Shown here in pieces: positions 54,071-64,000 of a DNA stretch of 64,000 nucleotides. The first letter of the stretch is position 1, and each line of letters opens with the position of its first letter. The position numbers and the translations under genes are program-made. The DNA is from Rotaria macrura (taxonomy: Eukaryota > Rotifera > Eurotatoria > Philodinida > Philodinidae), in NCBI GenBank assembly GCA_900239685.1, contig OENT01000330.1:62001-126000 (forward strand), in the 5' to 3' direction. Below the pieces are notes generated by a model, which was given only the letters and a program-made list of their open reading frames with translations, was not told the DNA's origin and did no database searches.

Positions 54071-57000
54071 ATGGATGACAACGTTCAAGTAAACAATTGT
54101 TCATCTGCAACAAGGAATGTTCTCGTTGATCCAAATGAAAGTGAATGTTCACTTTCACGTAAAGAAGATATGAAAAATGATCCCGATAATAACATTAATC
54201 TACAAACGTTTGACAGAACTCTTGAAACTAAGTATAAGTTTTATTTTTGGTACCAAATATGATTGATGCTCTTCATTTATAGAAAATCTTGTCTCCGATC
54301 AATAGAGAATTTAATAAACAATCCTCTCGTTGCGTTTCCCGTGTTCTCGATAATCTTTATGCCCATCGGTATCTTAGTAGTTTGTTTTACTGCAGCAAAA
54401 CAACCAGGTATGTCCATCTTATTAAGCATACCTCATATTCAACACATTAGAGATGTATAAATAGAATAATTCTTTTATTACAAGTATTGAAAAGTTTTGT
54501 ACTAACCTTTGAAAGTAGCGACATTTCACATCGTTAACTCGAGACAGATCATCAATCGAACACAAAATTATAAGCGTTAAAACTGTTAAAATGTAGATTA
54601 GTTAAACACACTGGTGAGCAAACCAGCCAAAAAAATTATCACCAGTAGAACTGATAATTTTAGAATAACATGCACCCACTGAGCTGGAAAAGGACGAGTT
54701 TCATTCTGTTTCTCACAAGCAAACTGAAACGAATAAAAATTCTGTTTGAATCCTTTTTGTACTCATTGAACAATTCATAGAGTAGATAAAAATCTTCAAA
54801 AGGATTCATCTCATTGTCACTTTGTATCAGAGACATGTACACATAACCAGTTTTTTTCTAAAAAGGAGATTATTGCGTTGTCTATAAATTCGTTTATTTT
54901 TAATATCTCAATACTAGGTAGTTTTTATGGGCTGATTTTGAACGCAGTCATTTTACGCGTGCTACTTGCCCCAGAAGCAGCAACTTTATCATATTCAAGC
55001 GCTCCCAAGCCAAGAAGAGAAACTTCTTTAGCTACAGCTCCTATTGAGTTTGATGATATAATTTTCCAGAGCTATAAGCAAAGAAGCAGCTTACTAGGCA
55101 GTTTTGTTTTGTTAATAACATATTTGTGTTTCTAAAACATAGGATAATAGATATAGAAAACGATAAAAATAGATGCCAATGATTTTCTCATATGGAGTGA
55201 AGAAAGTAACCTTTTCTTTTCCCAGCGGTACAGAGGGTGTAGGCGTAATTGCAGCTATCACTCGAAGTCATATCGGCGTCTGAAATAAGGTCAAAATATG
55301 TCGAATAAAACATTACGTTGTGCTCTATTCTGATTGCTACCTTTAATTATTCATGCATAGTATTCATGATTCCATGTTTTGATACTTGCAACAAGATATT
55401 AATAACATACTTTTGATTTTCAAAGAGTTCCACATCGTCACCATTGTACTATATTTGTGGCTTATGGAATACTATTGAAGGACGGATAAGATTTAAATGA
55501 GAATGATGTTTCACATTTTAGTTAGAAACACGTAACAGTTCTTATTTGTGCCACCTTAGATGTAGTATTTACTTGTTCTCAGACACTATGCGTTCTTCAA
55601 AGGAATTTTCTGTTCAATCAGACATAAGCATGAGGAATCATTCAATAGATGGATTCCACAAGACTCAGCAAGATTCTTTTTAAAAGAACTGATACCTATT
55701 CAGGTCTGCTTTCAACAACAAGACGATTTCCAAGAAACTTTATCATAATTATGAGACTAATATAATTCAGTAGGGAGACTTGACCTTTAGTATACAACCA
55801 ATCCTTAATTACATTCTCTTCTCAAACCTAGTGGCAAAGTGTGCACTTAATTTTAAAGCAACGTCCAGAAACCCAATTAACTATAAGTATGGCCCACGGT
55901 CTATCGGCATCGGCGATTTCAACAACGATACTTGGCCAGATATTGCTGTTGCCAATTCTGATGCTGATAATGTAGCTATTCATTTTGGCTATGGAAATGG
56001 TACATTTTCAAGACCAGTCCTGTATGAAACAGGTTCTAGCTCAGCTCCATGCATGGTTGCCGTTGCTGACTTTGACAACGATGGTCGACTCGATATCGCC
56101 GTCACCAATTTTGGAATAAACAACATTAGCTTACTTTTTGGAACAGAAAATGGGTCTTTTGTGAGTCGTACACCACTCTCAACTGCATCATCTCGACCAG
56201 TTTTCGTCCACATATCTGATATGAACAATGATGCAGCAATAGATATTGTTACTGCTAACTATGGCACAAATAGTATTAGTGTGTTTTATGGGTATGGGAA
56301 TGGCACTTTCTCAGAACCAAAAAGCTATTTCATGGGCTATGATTCTTTCCCGATTGCGGTTGCAAGTGGAGATTTTAATAACGACAAACAAATCGATCTT
56401 TCTATCGCCAATTATGGCACAAGCACTGTCTGTGTACTGCTTGGAACTGGTAATGACACTTTTGCCAATCAATCTTTTCTTTCAACAGGTCTTAATTCAC
56501 ATCCACACTCTATTACCGTTGGTCATTTGAACGAAGACATAATACTTGATATCGTCGTCGCCAACTACGGAAATAAAAATGTTGGCGTACTATTGGGTAA
56601 TGGAAATGGAACTTTTCTAGGACAAACGACGTATTCCACTAACTCTTCTCCATATTCCATTGGCACCGGTGACTTGAACAAAGACAGTCGAACAGATATA
56701 GTTGTCACCGGTAATGGCATTGATAATATTGCTGTATTTCTCGGATATGACAACGGCACTTTTACAAGCCCCAAAATGTTTTCTACTGGATCTTCCTCTT
56801 CGGTCTCCGTTGCCATAGGAGACTTGAACAAGGATAATCGTTTAGACATTGCCGTCGTCAACAATGACACAGGTAGCATAACTATTCTGCTTGGATATGA
56901 TGAGGGATTTCCGGATCAAACGACATATTCAACTGGCAATTATCCATACTGTGTAGCTGTAGGCGATTTTAACAACGATATTCGTCTAGATCTCGTCGTT

Positions 57001-58263
57001 ACTAATTCTAATCGTGATAAAACTGTGAATGTCCTTCTGGGATATGGCAATGGCTCCTTCCAGAATCAAATTAGATATTTAACTGGCAATGGTCCAGTTG
57101 GTGTAGCTGTAGGTGATTTTAACAACGACATCATACTGGACATTGCCGTTGCTAATCAGAATGACAACACTATGCGTATCCTTCTCGGATATGGCAACGG
57201 CTCCTTCGAAAAGCAAACGACGTATTCAACTGGTGAGACTCCACAGATTTTAGCTGCAGGTGATTTAAATAATGACACTTTGTTGGATATTGTCGTTGCC
57301 AATATGTATGAGAACACGGTAAGTATCCTTCTAGGATATGGCAATGGCTCGTTCCAGAATCAAATGACATTTTCAACTGGCTCTTTACCGTGGGACGTAG
57401 TTGTAGGTGATTTTAATAACGACCTCACATTGGATATCTTCGTTACTAATTCGGGTGACAATAATGTAAGTGTACTTCTCGGATATGGTAATGGATCTTT
57501 TGCGTATCAAGGGACATATTCAACTGGTTCTTATCCAAGCGGGTTAGCACTTGGCGACTTTGATAATGACACACGAATGGATATGGTCGTCACCAATTGG
57601 AATGAGAATACTTTAAGTATACTAATTCGGAAAGACAGAGGAGTTCTAAATAACACAAACACATTTGCAGCTGCCACTGGTTCTCTGTTACGATCATTGG
57701 TTGTTTTTGATGTGAACAACGATACCCAACTGGATATCATTGTTTGTAATTATGGTACTGATACTATGGGTGTCCTCCTCGGCACTGGAAAGGGGACTTT
57801 CGATAGCCCAATAATGTACCCCACGGGCCTACATACTCACCCTGACTCAATCACTCTTGATGACTTCAATAAAGATGGTCAGCTGGATATAGCAGTGGCC
57901 AATTATGGTACCAAAAATCTGGTTACGTTTCTTGGAAGTGGGAACGGAAATTTTGAAAATCTAGAAACATATGGTGCTAGTTTCGATTTCTCTCCATCGA
58001 TTATCGTAGTTGGTAATTTCAATAGCGATCGACGTTCCGAAATTTTGGGGTACGGATATTATATCATAAAATTTGCAATCAGTTCTAGTAGCCTTCCCTT
58101 TTCACCTGCCTTGTTTATCAAGATTAAGAATAATTGTTTCACACTATCCGTAAGTGAATTGAACAAGTTTCAGCAGCTGATATCGAATGAATATAGAGTA
58201 GGAGTGGGTGTTGTTTTGGAAATAAACAAACTGAAGAACTTTACGTGCATCAAAAACTCCTAA
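54071..58263 (+). CDS. FG-GAP/VCBS repeat type II membrane protein
   Basis: Three exons (54071-54231, 54283-54407, 55832-58263) join in phase to 2718 nt, or 905 aa. Residues 1-67 are polar (start MDDNVQVNNCSS), then comes one hydrophobic segment (about 69-92, VFSIIFMPIGILVVCFTAA). From about residue 100 there are FG-GAP/VCBS units of roughly 46 residues. I count 14 clear calcium-site motifs of the type GDFNNDxxLDIVV and one decayed one, each followed by LLGYGNGSF. With no signal peptide before the single segment, the repeats should lie outside the cell. Bdelloids have many such genes; an adhesion or recognition role is inference. The last 60 residues are unlike the repeats and may be an altered end. 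The 1.4-kb intron 2 holds nothing recognised. Start chosen: ATG in a good context (CCCCCATGG), 15 nt after the acceptor-like CTTCGCAG. Confidence 0.85.
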
Positions 58264-58880
58264 ACCAATGCACTGTAGTAATTTCGGATTAAAACTAATT
58301 TGAGCATCGTTTTAGTTGTGTTTCATTTTCGTTGACACTTTTCTTTATGTATTCTGCCAATCGAGTGACCAAAATAATAAGATTGTAGTCACCTGTAACT
58401 TCGAAAAATGCATGTCCAAAAACTTCAACTTCGGAATGCATTAAATGGCTGCATTTCAGTGTTTTCATCCATTCATTCAATTATATCAAGTAAATGATTT
58501 AATAACACAAAAACGATGGCAGCTATACGAAAATAAACCGTAAAAGGTGTCACGAGCATTTCGCAACGTGATCTTCTCCTAGAAATCTGCTTTTATAATG
58601 CTCGTCAGTTCGAGCCTTGTCCTTCGTGATTAAGACCATCTTCAATTTCTCATTTTTTTTGATTCAAACCCATTTATCACATTGCTAGAATAATCTCGCT
58701 GTGATAAAAGAAACTCTAATAGATCACAGACGAAAGTATAACTCACACTTGAAGGCCCCTCCTCACAGGTACAATTTGAAATCTCAAATCATATTGTTTA
58801 GCATGCTCTGTTCCCGACAAAACCAAAGACCGACACACCATAGCCTATCGTTTTCTATGACTCAATACGTCTTATGTGAA
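58264..58880. other. Spacer between the two FG-GAP copies
   Basis: About 600 bp without recognisable coding sequence. I looked here for a membrane-anchor exon for the second copy and saw none. Confidence 0.5.
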
Positions 58881-60286
58881 CAACTCATATTGTGGTCGCA
58901 TATGATGACATCCATCATGTAGATGTCTTTCTAGTACACGACACCGGATCTTTCAGTCAATACATGAGATACTGGACTGGAAATTATCCGGTCTCTGTAA
59001 CTGTTGCTGATTTTAATAACGACACATATCTGGATATTGTCATTATTAATGAAGGTGACAACACAGTGAGTATCCTTCTGGGATATGGCAATGGCTCCTT
59101 CCAGAATCAAATGACATTTTCANCTGGCAATAGTCCTTACGGCGTAGCTGCTGGTGATTTTAATGGCGACACTCTGTTAGATATCGTCGTTACTAATTAT
59201 AATGATAAGACTGTAAGTATCCTTGTCGGATATGGCAATGGCTCCTTCGAAAAACAAACGACGTATTCAACGGGCAACTATCCATACTGTGTAGCTGTTG
59301 GTGATTTTAATGGCGACAATCGCCTAGATATCGTCGTTACTAATAAGAATGATAATACTGTAAGTGTTCTTCTGGGATATGGAAGTGGCTCCTTCCAGAA
59401 TCAAATGACATACTCAACTGGTAATGGTCCGGTTGGTGTAGCTGTAGGTGATTTTAACAACGACATCATACTGGACATTGCCGTTGCTAATTGGAAACAC
59501 AACACTGTGAGTGTTCTCCTCGGATATGGTAATGGCGTTTTTGCAAAACAATTGATATATCCAACAGGCTTAACTCCTCGTACTATTGCTTTTGGTAGGT
59601 TTAATGACGACAGCAGACTGGATATTGTCGTCACTGCTACTAATAATAAGGCGGTAATGGTGCACCCAGGATATCCCCATGAAATTTTTCTATACCAAAC
59701 TAGTCTGCCAACTAGCAATGGATCTCGACCTAGCTCGTTAGTCATCGGAGATTTTAACAATGACGGCAAAAACGATATTGCAATTGCGGATTCAAGTGCT
59801 AACAATGTCGAAATTTTTCTAGGATATGGAAATAACTCTTTCGCAAATAAAATATCATACTCAACTGATTTTTCTCCACGGTCTATTGCTGCTGGTGATT
59901 TCAACAACGATTCTCTACTTGACATCGTGGTCGCAAATTATGACAGTGAGAATATTGGTGTATTTCTTGGATTGGGGAGCGGTTCATTTGCAAGCCAAAA
60001 GACGTTTACGACTGGCCCTGGATCTCAACCTTGCGCCATAACCGTTGGGGATTTTAATAATGACGGCTTATTGGACGTTATCGTCGCAAGTCAGGGAGTG
60101 AACATTGTAGGCGTATTGATAGGTTATGGAAATGGCTCATTCGCCGATATACAGTTGGTTTTGATCGGTTACGGCACTGTACCGTTCTCAATATCGACAG
60201 GGGATTTCAATAGTGATGGGAAAATGGACTTTGCGGTCGCTAATGAAGGGTCAGACAACTTGAAAATTTTTTTACAGACTTGTTAA
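58880..60286 (+). pseudogene. 5'-truncated second FG-GAP/VCBS copy
   Basis: An open frame of about 465 codons holds nine FG-GAP motifs, from ADFNNDTYLDIVI to GDFNSDGKMDFAV, and ends LKIFLQTC with a stop. It opens in the middle of a repeat (HIVVAYDD) right after an in-frame stop. It has no ATG at a sensible place and no anchor exon upstream, so it looks like the C-terminal part of a duplicated gene. One N base (about 59123) lies inside it. Some units are almost identical at the DNA level to units of the upstream gene (59418-59490 and 57086-57158), pointing to recent duplication or gene conversion. It could instead be a late exon of a gene whose 5' end was lost or lies further upstream. Confidence 0.7.
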
Positions 60287-61312
60287 TGCTTCTATTTCTG
60301 TGTTGAGTTGTTGCTTTTTCTATTCACTATGTCTTACTTCTAGTTAGTGCTACTAATATTTCTTCTGACCTGCTCTTTATTTTTGTTTTACGTCATATGC
60401 ATTGAGTAAACCGTGATTAAGAGTGAGCGTGTGAAAACAAATTCAAACAAATGTCGATTTTGATGGAGAATTTGAACCAAAATTGTTGAAAAGCATCCAT
60501 TCCAATTGCACAACAGGTTTATGACGACGTAGATAAATGAACTTTTTAGATAACAGGCAATCGTATAATGATCATGTCGAATCATGTTCGAGGATTCATC
60601 ATCACTTTTTTTCAACTGCACATGTAGCTCAGTGTGAATGTACTGTAGTGGATGAATATTGGGTGGTTGTAGGGTGCGATCACTTATTTCACCCACACCC
60701 ATATCCCCTAAGTCTGTCAACGGGTATTACAGAATGGACTATGCCGGGCAGGTATGGCAATGAACGTGGGTATATTGATGTAGTAGTCAACAGATCCCTG
60801 CAAACATAAATGGCTTTTCATGGAGCAACACTGTTTTGCTATAACAGGACGGGTCTCCCCCTGGGCCAACTTACGAAGCCACTTTTGCTGGCTGTGATAT
60901 AACGTACGTACTAACTCAGGATAGCTAACCATATACAATAAAAACTGTACGAAAACAGGATAATCCATCGGGAATAATATCTCACTCAACTCATCTTATG
61001 AATAATAAATAAACATGCACTACCACATCATAGTAACAACCATGACATGAATAACATTACATATATAAGTAACAAATGATTCAATTTCAGAGTAAATAAT
61101 ATTCATTTATCGGTATCATGAAATAACATAAGTAATAAATACGTAAGCTTATGCTTGTAATGTAAATCATAAATATAAATTGTAACATATGATCATCACG
61201 ACCAGTGCACCGAGTAGTGAAGAAAGTGTGTGCGAATCCACGCCTTATACTTATATGTCGTAGGACAAATTAAATTCAAGTTCAATTTTAAATCGAACTA
61301 GGACAGATTTAG
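60287..61312. other. Intergenic stretch with one possible relic exon
   Basis: Mostly without signal. A minus-strand open frame (60989-60717) has a protein-like stretch (DYPVFVQFLLYMVSYPELVR, then QQKWLRKLAQGETRPVIAKQ) followed by TGTTTGCAG, but I do not recognise it. It could be a displaced exon or chance. Confidence 0.3.
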
Positions 61313-61370
61313 ATTTTAATTATTCCTAGTTGACTTTAAAATTTTAAAATCAACTAGGAATAATTAAAAT
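61313..61370. repeat. Perfect 21-bp palindromic arms
   Basis: The left arm ATTTTAATTATTCCTAGTTG plus A (61313-61333) pairs perfectly with the right arm (61350-61370). The 16-bp spacer is AT-rich and partly self-complementary. Probably the stem of a small fold-back or a cruciform-prone site. Confidence 0.75.
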
Positions 61371-61875
61371 TTTGATCCGAACCATTCATACCTGATTAGT
61401 TCATAATGAAATGAAATATTTTGATCTCGACTAGTTCAGATTGAAATGTGTGAAATTAAAACTTCTACCCATTAGTAAATAAGTGAATGCAATTTGAAAT
61501 AGTTGGGTCTTTGTTGTTGAAAGTTTAAATAGTAAATTCAACAAAAAAAGTCATAAGTGTGTTTAGCAGAATGTAGTAAGCATTCTACACAAAAGTGACC
61601 GAATTCGTGACAACACTCAATGCGAAAAAAAGAGCAAATATTTTATTCGGACGGAGATTTACAATCAAGTCGTGGAGATTTTGAAGTGCGTCGAAGAAAA
61701 AAACCCGGCACAGTTATCATTCTGGGCCAAAAAGCACTTTGATTTGGTGAAAACAGATGAACTAGACATTTTATACGCATCGAAAAAACTTACCCATGGT
61801 GTCAATTGAAAATGTTTCAAAAAATCAATGGATGCCATACAGCTATTGGGCAGACACAAAACGTGACACGAAGTA
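61371..61875. other. Spacer, nothing recognised
   Basis: AT-rich sequence with one random-looking minus-strand open frame (61665-61859). Confidence 0.4.
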
Positions 61876-62149
61876 ACCCAGGAGATTCATTGCGACAACT
61901 GAATCCGATCGGACTTTATGATGAACTTTTATAAAGCCGACTGAATTCTTTTTGCTGAACGACATTGGGTTCTTTAGGATTGGAATCCGACAACATCCGT
62001 TATAGGGTCCTGGCAGACAGCTAATGATGTCATCAGGTACTGATTGGTACCCAAATAATAAATTAATATTTTCTCGTCAGATCCGTTACTCATTCCTCGA
62101 CCAAGTTTCCGATAGTATTTCTTCTGTTGATCGAATTCGATCATATCCA
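61876..62149. mobile_element. TCCGAT-rich inverted-repeat element, copy 2 (partial)
   Basis: The left end CCCAGGAGATTCATTGCGAC matches the end of the copy at 41398. Interior blocks match too: ACCCAAATAATAAATTAATA here against ACACAAATAAGAAAATAGG there, each followed by a CTCG/CCGTC-CAGATC/GGAT-CGTTACT-like stretch. It is diverged and abuts the hAT terminus at 62150. Confidence 0.5.
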
Positions 62150-62240
62150 TAGGGATGCAACGGTGACGGTTCGTCACCGTTACACCGTCACCGTTACACC
62201 GTCACCGTTACACCGTCACCGTTTCACCGGTCTCATTGGT
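62150..62240. mobile_element. Solo hAT-like terminus with 14-bp tandem repeat
   Basis: TAGGGATGCAACGGTGACGG is the same terminus as in the MITE at 44488. It is followed by four copies of CGTCACCGTTACAC (starts at 62172, 62186, 62200 and 62214; period exactly 14). No matching second end was found within the window with a convincing target duplication, so it looks like a one-ended relic. Confidence 0.6.
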
Positions 62241-62510
62241 CGCTTTCATTTGTACAGCGTGTATATTTAGCTCATTTTCACTATTACACTTGATAGGGGG
62301 TGAGAGGCTCTTTAGAAACCAGTTACTTAGCACTCGAACAATAGCGAAGTCCTCCCTTCAATCAGAATTTCTAGTAAAGTAGGCTGTGATTCAAGCTATA
62401 AGGCATAAAAGTTGAAGTGTTCGTGAACAAAGATTGAGAATCCGTCATGAATATGTTCAAAAGTTTTAACTGACTTGCATATGAATAGCATTGTGTTCAA
62501 TATTTCTTTC

Positions 62511-63150
62511 CAATACATTAGGAGTAAAACAATATTAATACCACCAATAGTATTGGTGGTACTAGGTGTTGGGCGCTATTGGGACTGGTCAGTATTAGTA
62601 TTGGTATTCCTATTGGTATTGGTACTCTATTATAATCAATAAATGCGCTACAGATCCTGAACCCATTATTATAGACAACCAAAGGTCATCCCCTTTTCCT
62701 TAGGCTAAAAAAGTGGGCCGTATCTATTAGCAATGTAGTTTTTCCAAAAAGTGGTTCCCATGGGTAATTTGACATGGGGAGTCTGAATTTTACTTCGTTT
62801 TTCGGAAAACTCGATTCCTATTGGTTCCTGATCGACCAATAGAGTTTCGAGAAAATGCATATCATATTCGGACTCCCCGTGTCGAATTACCTATGTGGAG
62901 CCATTTTTTGGAAAAACTCGATTGCTAATAGATTCGGCCCACTTTTCAGTCTAAGGAAAAGGGGATGACCATCGGTTTTCTATAATAATGGGTTCAGGAA
63001 CTATAGCGCATTTATTGGTAATAATAACAGTACCAATACCAATAGGAATACCAATACCAATACCAATACTAGTACCAATACCAAGAGCAATACCTCCAAT
63101 ACCAATACCGAACAATACCGTATTGGTTTTGTTACATCCCTACAATAGAT
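62511..63150. mobile_element. hAT-like fold-back element, 624 bp, ATTGGT-rich ends
   Basis: The element spans 62519-63142 and is flanked by 8-bp repeats CAATACAT (62511-62518) and CAATAGAT (63143-63150), matching 7 of 8. The ends are inverted: TAGGAGTAAAACAATATTAA at the left, and the right end as reverse complement reads TAGGGATGTAACAAAACCAA. Long inner arms pair: AAAGGTCATCCCCTTTTCCT near 62682 with AGGAAAAGGGGATGACC near 62954. Both outer regions are runs of ATTGGT/ACCAAT hexamers. No transposase; a non-autonomous fold-back. Confidence 0.75.
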
Positions 63151-63263
63151 CTATAAGAAAAGGTCAAAAAGCTCACTGAAAATTTTTAAATCTCGGTATT
63201 AATAGTGTTAGGTTAAGTTTTTAGGTAGCAACTAGAATCTCAGAGTGGAGTTTACTTGATTTA

Positions 63264-63936
63264 GTAGACAAATGTCGACAACAAAATATCGACAAAAAAA
63301 AATGTCGACAGATAAAATGTCGACAGGTAAAATGCCGACGTGTAAAAAAATGTCGAAAATTCTATCATGATATAGGAAACTCGCGTAGCATAGGCTGTCA
63401 TCTATTTTTTTTCTGTTTGTGCATTTTCTTTATGCGTGTTGGTCTGGACATAACTAAATACGAATTTAAACAACAGTTAATTCATGGCAATTCTGGCAAG
63501 TTAAAAAAGGCGTCAAAGAAAACATGCANCATGCAGGATAAACTTAAAGAACTTCGAAGGAGATATGAGGAACAAACGATTAAACTGAATGAATATCACA
63601 ACGACTTATCAAAGCTTATTGGCACAAAATGAAAATTATACGAATGTGTTGGTACATGCCTTATGCCTTGAATCTATGACTCTAGCTCTTCGTTGTCACT
63701 CATACGCATTTTTATTTTATTTTTCATTGATATGTATTCGAATTTTACCTAATAAACCAAAAATTTAATTTATTCATGCTCCACTTTTATTTTTTCATCA
63801 TCAGCTTCTTTTCTTTGTATTTCATGGTGCCAACGTTTTACATTGTCGATATCAAGTGTGTCGACGTTTTACATTGTCGACATTATTTTTCTGTCGACAT
63901 TTTTTTGTCGACTTTTTACCGTCGACGTTTGGCTAC
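63264..63936. mobile_element. TIR element with GTCGAC-repeat ends
   Basis: The left 95 bp (63264-63355) and the right 100 bp (63840-63936) are imperfect inverted repeats built from spaced TGTCGACA words. The left outer end reads GTAGACAAATGTCGACAACA; the right outer end as reverse complement reads GTAGCCAAACGTCGACGGTA. Between them lies a 71-codon open frame (63417-63632; one N) with a charged, helical-looking C-terminal part (KLKELRRRYEEQTIKLNEYH). No target duplication is clear and the superfamily is not recognised. Confidence 0.65.
63417..63632 (+). CDS. Short ORF inside the GTCGAC element
   Basis: Seventy-one codons starting MCIFFMRVGLDITKYEFKQQ and ending NDLSKLIGTK, basic and predicted by eye to be mostly helical or coiled-coil. 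It lies wholly inside the TIR element, so it may be a remnant of an element protein. I do not recognise a family, and an N base interrupts one codon. It may be non-coding. Confidence 0.3.
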   Translation: MCIFFMRVGLDITKYEFKQQLIHGNSGKLKKASKKTCXMQDKLKELRRRYEEQTIKLNEYHNDLSKLIGTK

Positions 63937-64000
63937 TTTCCCGTTTACTTTAATGCATTATTCGATAACTAAACACACTATGAAGAGAAGTCGGTTTACT

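Noticed and set aside
62150-63142. A single element running from the hAT end at 62150 to the one at 63142
   Set aside because: The 8-bp flanks do not match, whereas the start at 62519 gives 7/8 matching flanks and better inverted arms.

Overview
The window looks like nuclear DNA of an invertebrate animal, most probably a bdelloid rotifer. This is inferred from four things: strongly AT-rich DNA, many 50-70 bp GT-AG introns, conserved animal genes with animal-like exon boundaries, and a membrane-anchored FG-GAP/VCBS repeat gene of a type common in bdelloids. No tool was run, so the species is not known. Two N bases (about 59123 and 63529) show that it is a draft assembly.

Layout. The left 15 kb is gene-dense. 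It holds the 5' end of DZANK1 (minus strand, running off the left edge), CDC45 head-to-head with it across a 223-bp intergenic region, and MTR4/MTREX (20 exons, 3895-14654) starting 181 bp after CDC45. All MTR4 exon phases close to a 1030-residue protein. Most MTR4 introns are about 50 bp. Three are 1.3-2.8 kb, and two of these carry repeats: a 320-bp-spaced direct repeat, and a 1.6-kb fold-back with arms of about 730-750 bp. CDC45 carries one apparent frameshift.

From 19.7 to 34.7 kb lies one gene for the catalytic subunit of protein kinase A. Thirteen common exons are preceded by four candidate alternative first exons spread over 10 kb. All four end in phase 1 and fit the same acceptor. After a 3-kb gap there is a small seven-exon gene (37617-38714; 242 aa) with a SAMD3-like C-terminal motif.

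From 38.7 to 53.6 kb the window is a gene desert filled with DNA-transposon relics and satellites. It contains a TCCGAT-rich inverted-repeat element, a 1626-bp element flanked by TTAA sitting inside a 68-bp tandem array, a hAT-like MITE, a 1181-bp hAT-like element with a second hAT-like MITE nested in it, and a degenerate array of about 147-bp units.

From 54.1 to 60.3 kb is an FG-GAP gene: three exons, 905 aa, a type II membrane protein with 14 clear repeats. A 5'-truncated second copy with nine repeats follows it. The last 4 kb holds more TIR elements: a second TCCGAT-rich relic, a hAT end with a 14-bp tandem repeat, a 624-bp hAT-like fold-back, and a 0.67-kb element whose ends are built from repeated GTCGAC.

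The conserved genes act in DNA replication (CDC45), nuclear RNA surveillance (MTR4), cAMP signalling (PKA-C) and probably ciliary transport (DZANK1). They look like ordinary neighbours, not a pathway cluster. I recognised no LTR retroelements, LINEs, CRISPR arrays, rRNA or tRNA genes.
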